From assembly GCA_964632205.1 (NCBI GenBank), contig CAZWBE010000016.1, forward strand, positions 1 through 10,629: 10,629 nt of DNA. The letters are read 5' to 3'. Shown piece by piece: positions 10,616 to 10,629 of this stretch (the first letter of the stretch is position 1; the number at the start of each line of letters is the position of its first letter). This DNA is from CALLVF01 sp964632205. GTDB lineage: Bacteria > Patescibacteriota > Microgenomatia > UBA1406 > GWC2-37-13. The notes under the pieces are model-generated. The model made no database searches. It was not told the DNA's origin and was given only the letters and a program-made list of their open reading frames with translations. Position numbers and translations under genes: made by a program.

Positions 10616-10629
10616 TTTACCAACCTGGC

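Overview
The window looks like a piece of a small, AT-rich genome of a Candidate Phyla Radiation (Patescibacteria) bacterium. This rests on the AT-rich composition, short intergenic gaps, nearly absent Shine-Dalgarno sequences, apparently leaderless promoters, a RAYT-type transposase gene, and the particular mix of families (membrane-anchored FAM173/aKMT-like methyltransferase, MpsC/DUF2294, HMA-SafE-cupredoxin fusion). TGA is used as a stop (copA, the DUF2294 gene), so the recoded TGA=Gly of SR1/Gracilibacteria is not in use. The lineage is an inference; no rRNA or ribosomal protein gene is present to fix it.

Layout. Positions 1-273: two tRNA genes on the minus strand, tRNA-His(GUG) then tRNA-Thr(GGU). 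346-762: a leaderless-looking gene for a 134-residue single-span membrane protein of unknown function. 891-1598: a metallo-beta-lactamase-fold hydrolase behind a good promoter. 1722-3056: replicative helicase DnaB. 3057-3834: a RAYT (REP-associated tyrosine transposase) gene on the minus strand, bracketed by two copies of a 32-bp palindromic repeat. 3842-7791: a copper-responsive operon, csoR-copA-(HMA/SafE/cupredoxin fusion), with a candidate CsoR operator. 7837-7911: two palindromes, the second being a third copy of the RAYT-flanking repeat. 7881-9091, minus strand: a PAP2 phosphatase whose C-terminus is encoded by the repeat, an uncatalogued 56-residue membrane peptide whose start codon lies in a perfect 12-bp inverted repeat, and an MpsC-family (DUF2294) protein. 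9216-9860: a HAD-family phosphatase. 9869-10563, minus strand: a membrane-anchored SAM methyltransferase starting 6 nt after a tRNA-Leu(CAA) gene.

How the parts work together. The copper block is the clear functional unit: CsoR would release its operator when it binds Cu(I), CopA would pump Cu(I) out of the cytoplasm, and the fusion protein carries a soluble CxxC metal-binding domain, a SafE/DsbD-like membrane core and a cupredoxin domain, so it probably hands over or stores copper at the membrane. copA follows csoR by 2 nt, and the fusion gene overlaps copA by ATGA, so the three are probably co-translated. The most unusual structure is the repeat-RAYT-repeat block inserted between dnaB and the copper operon. 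It resembles the REP/RAYT systems known from gamma-proteobacteria, with a further copy 4 kb away that has become the end of a protein-coding gene.
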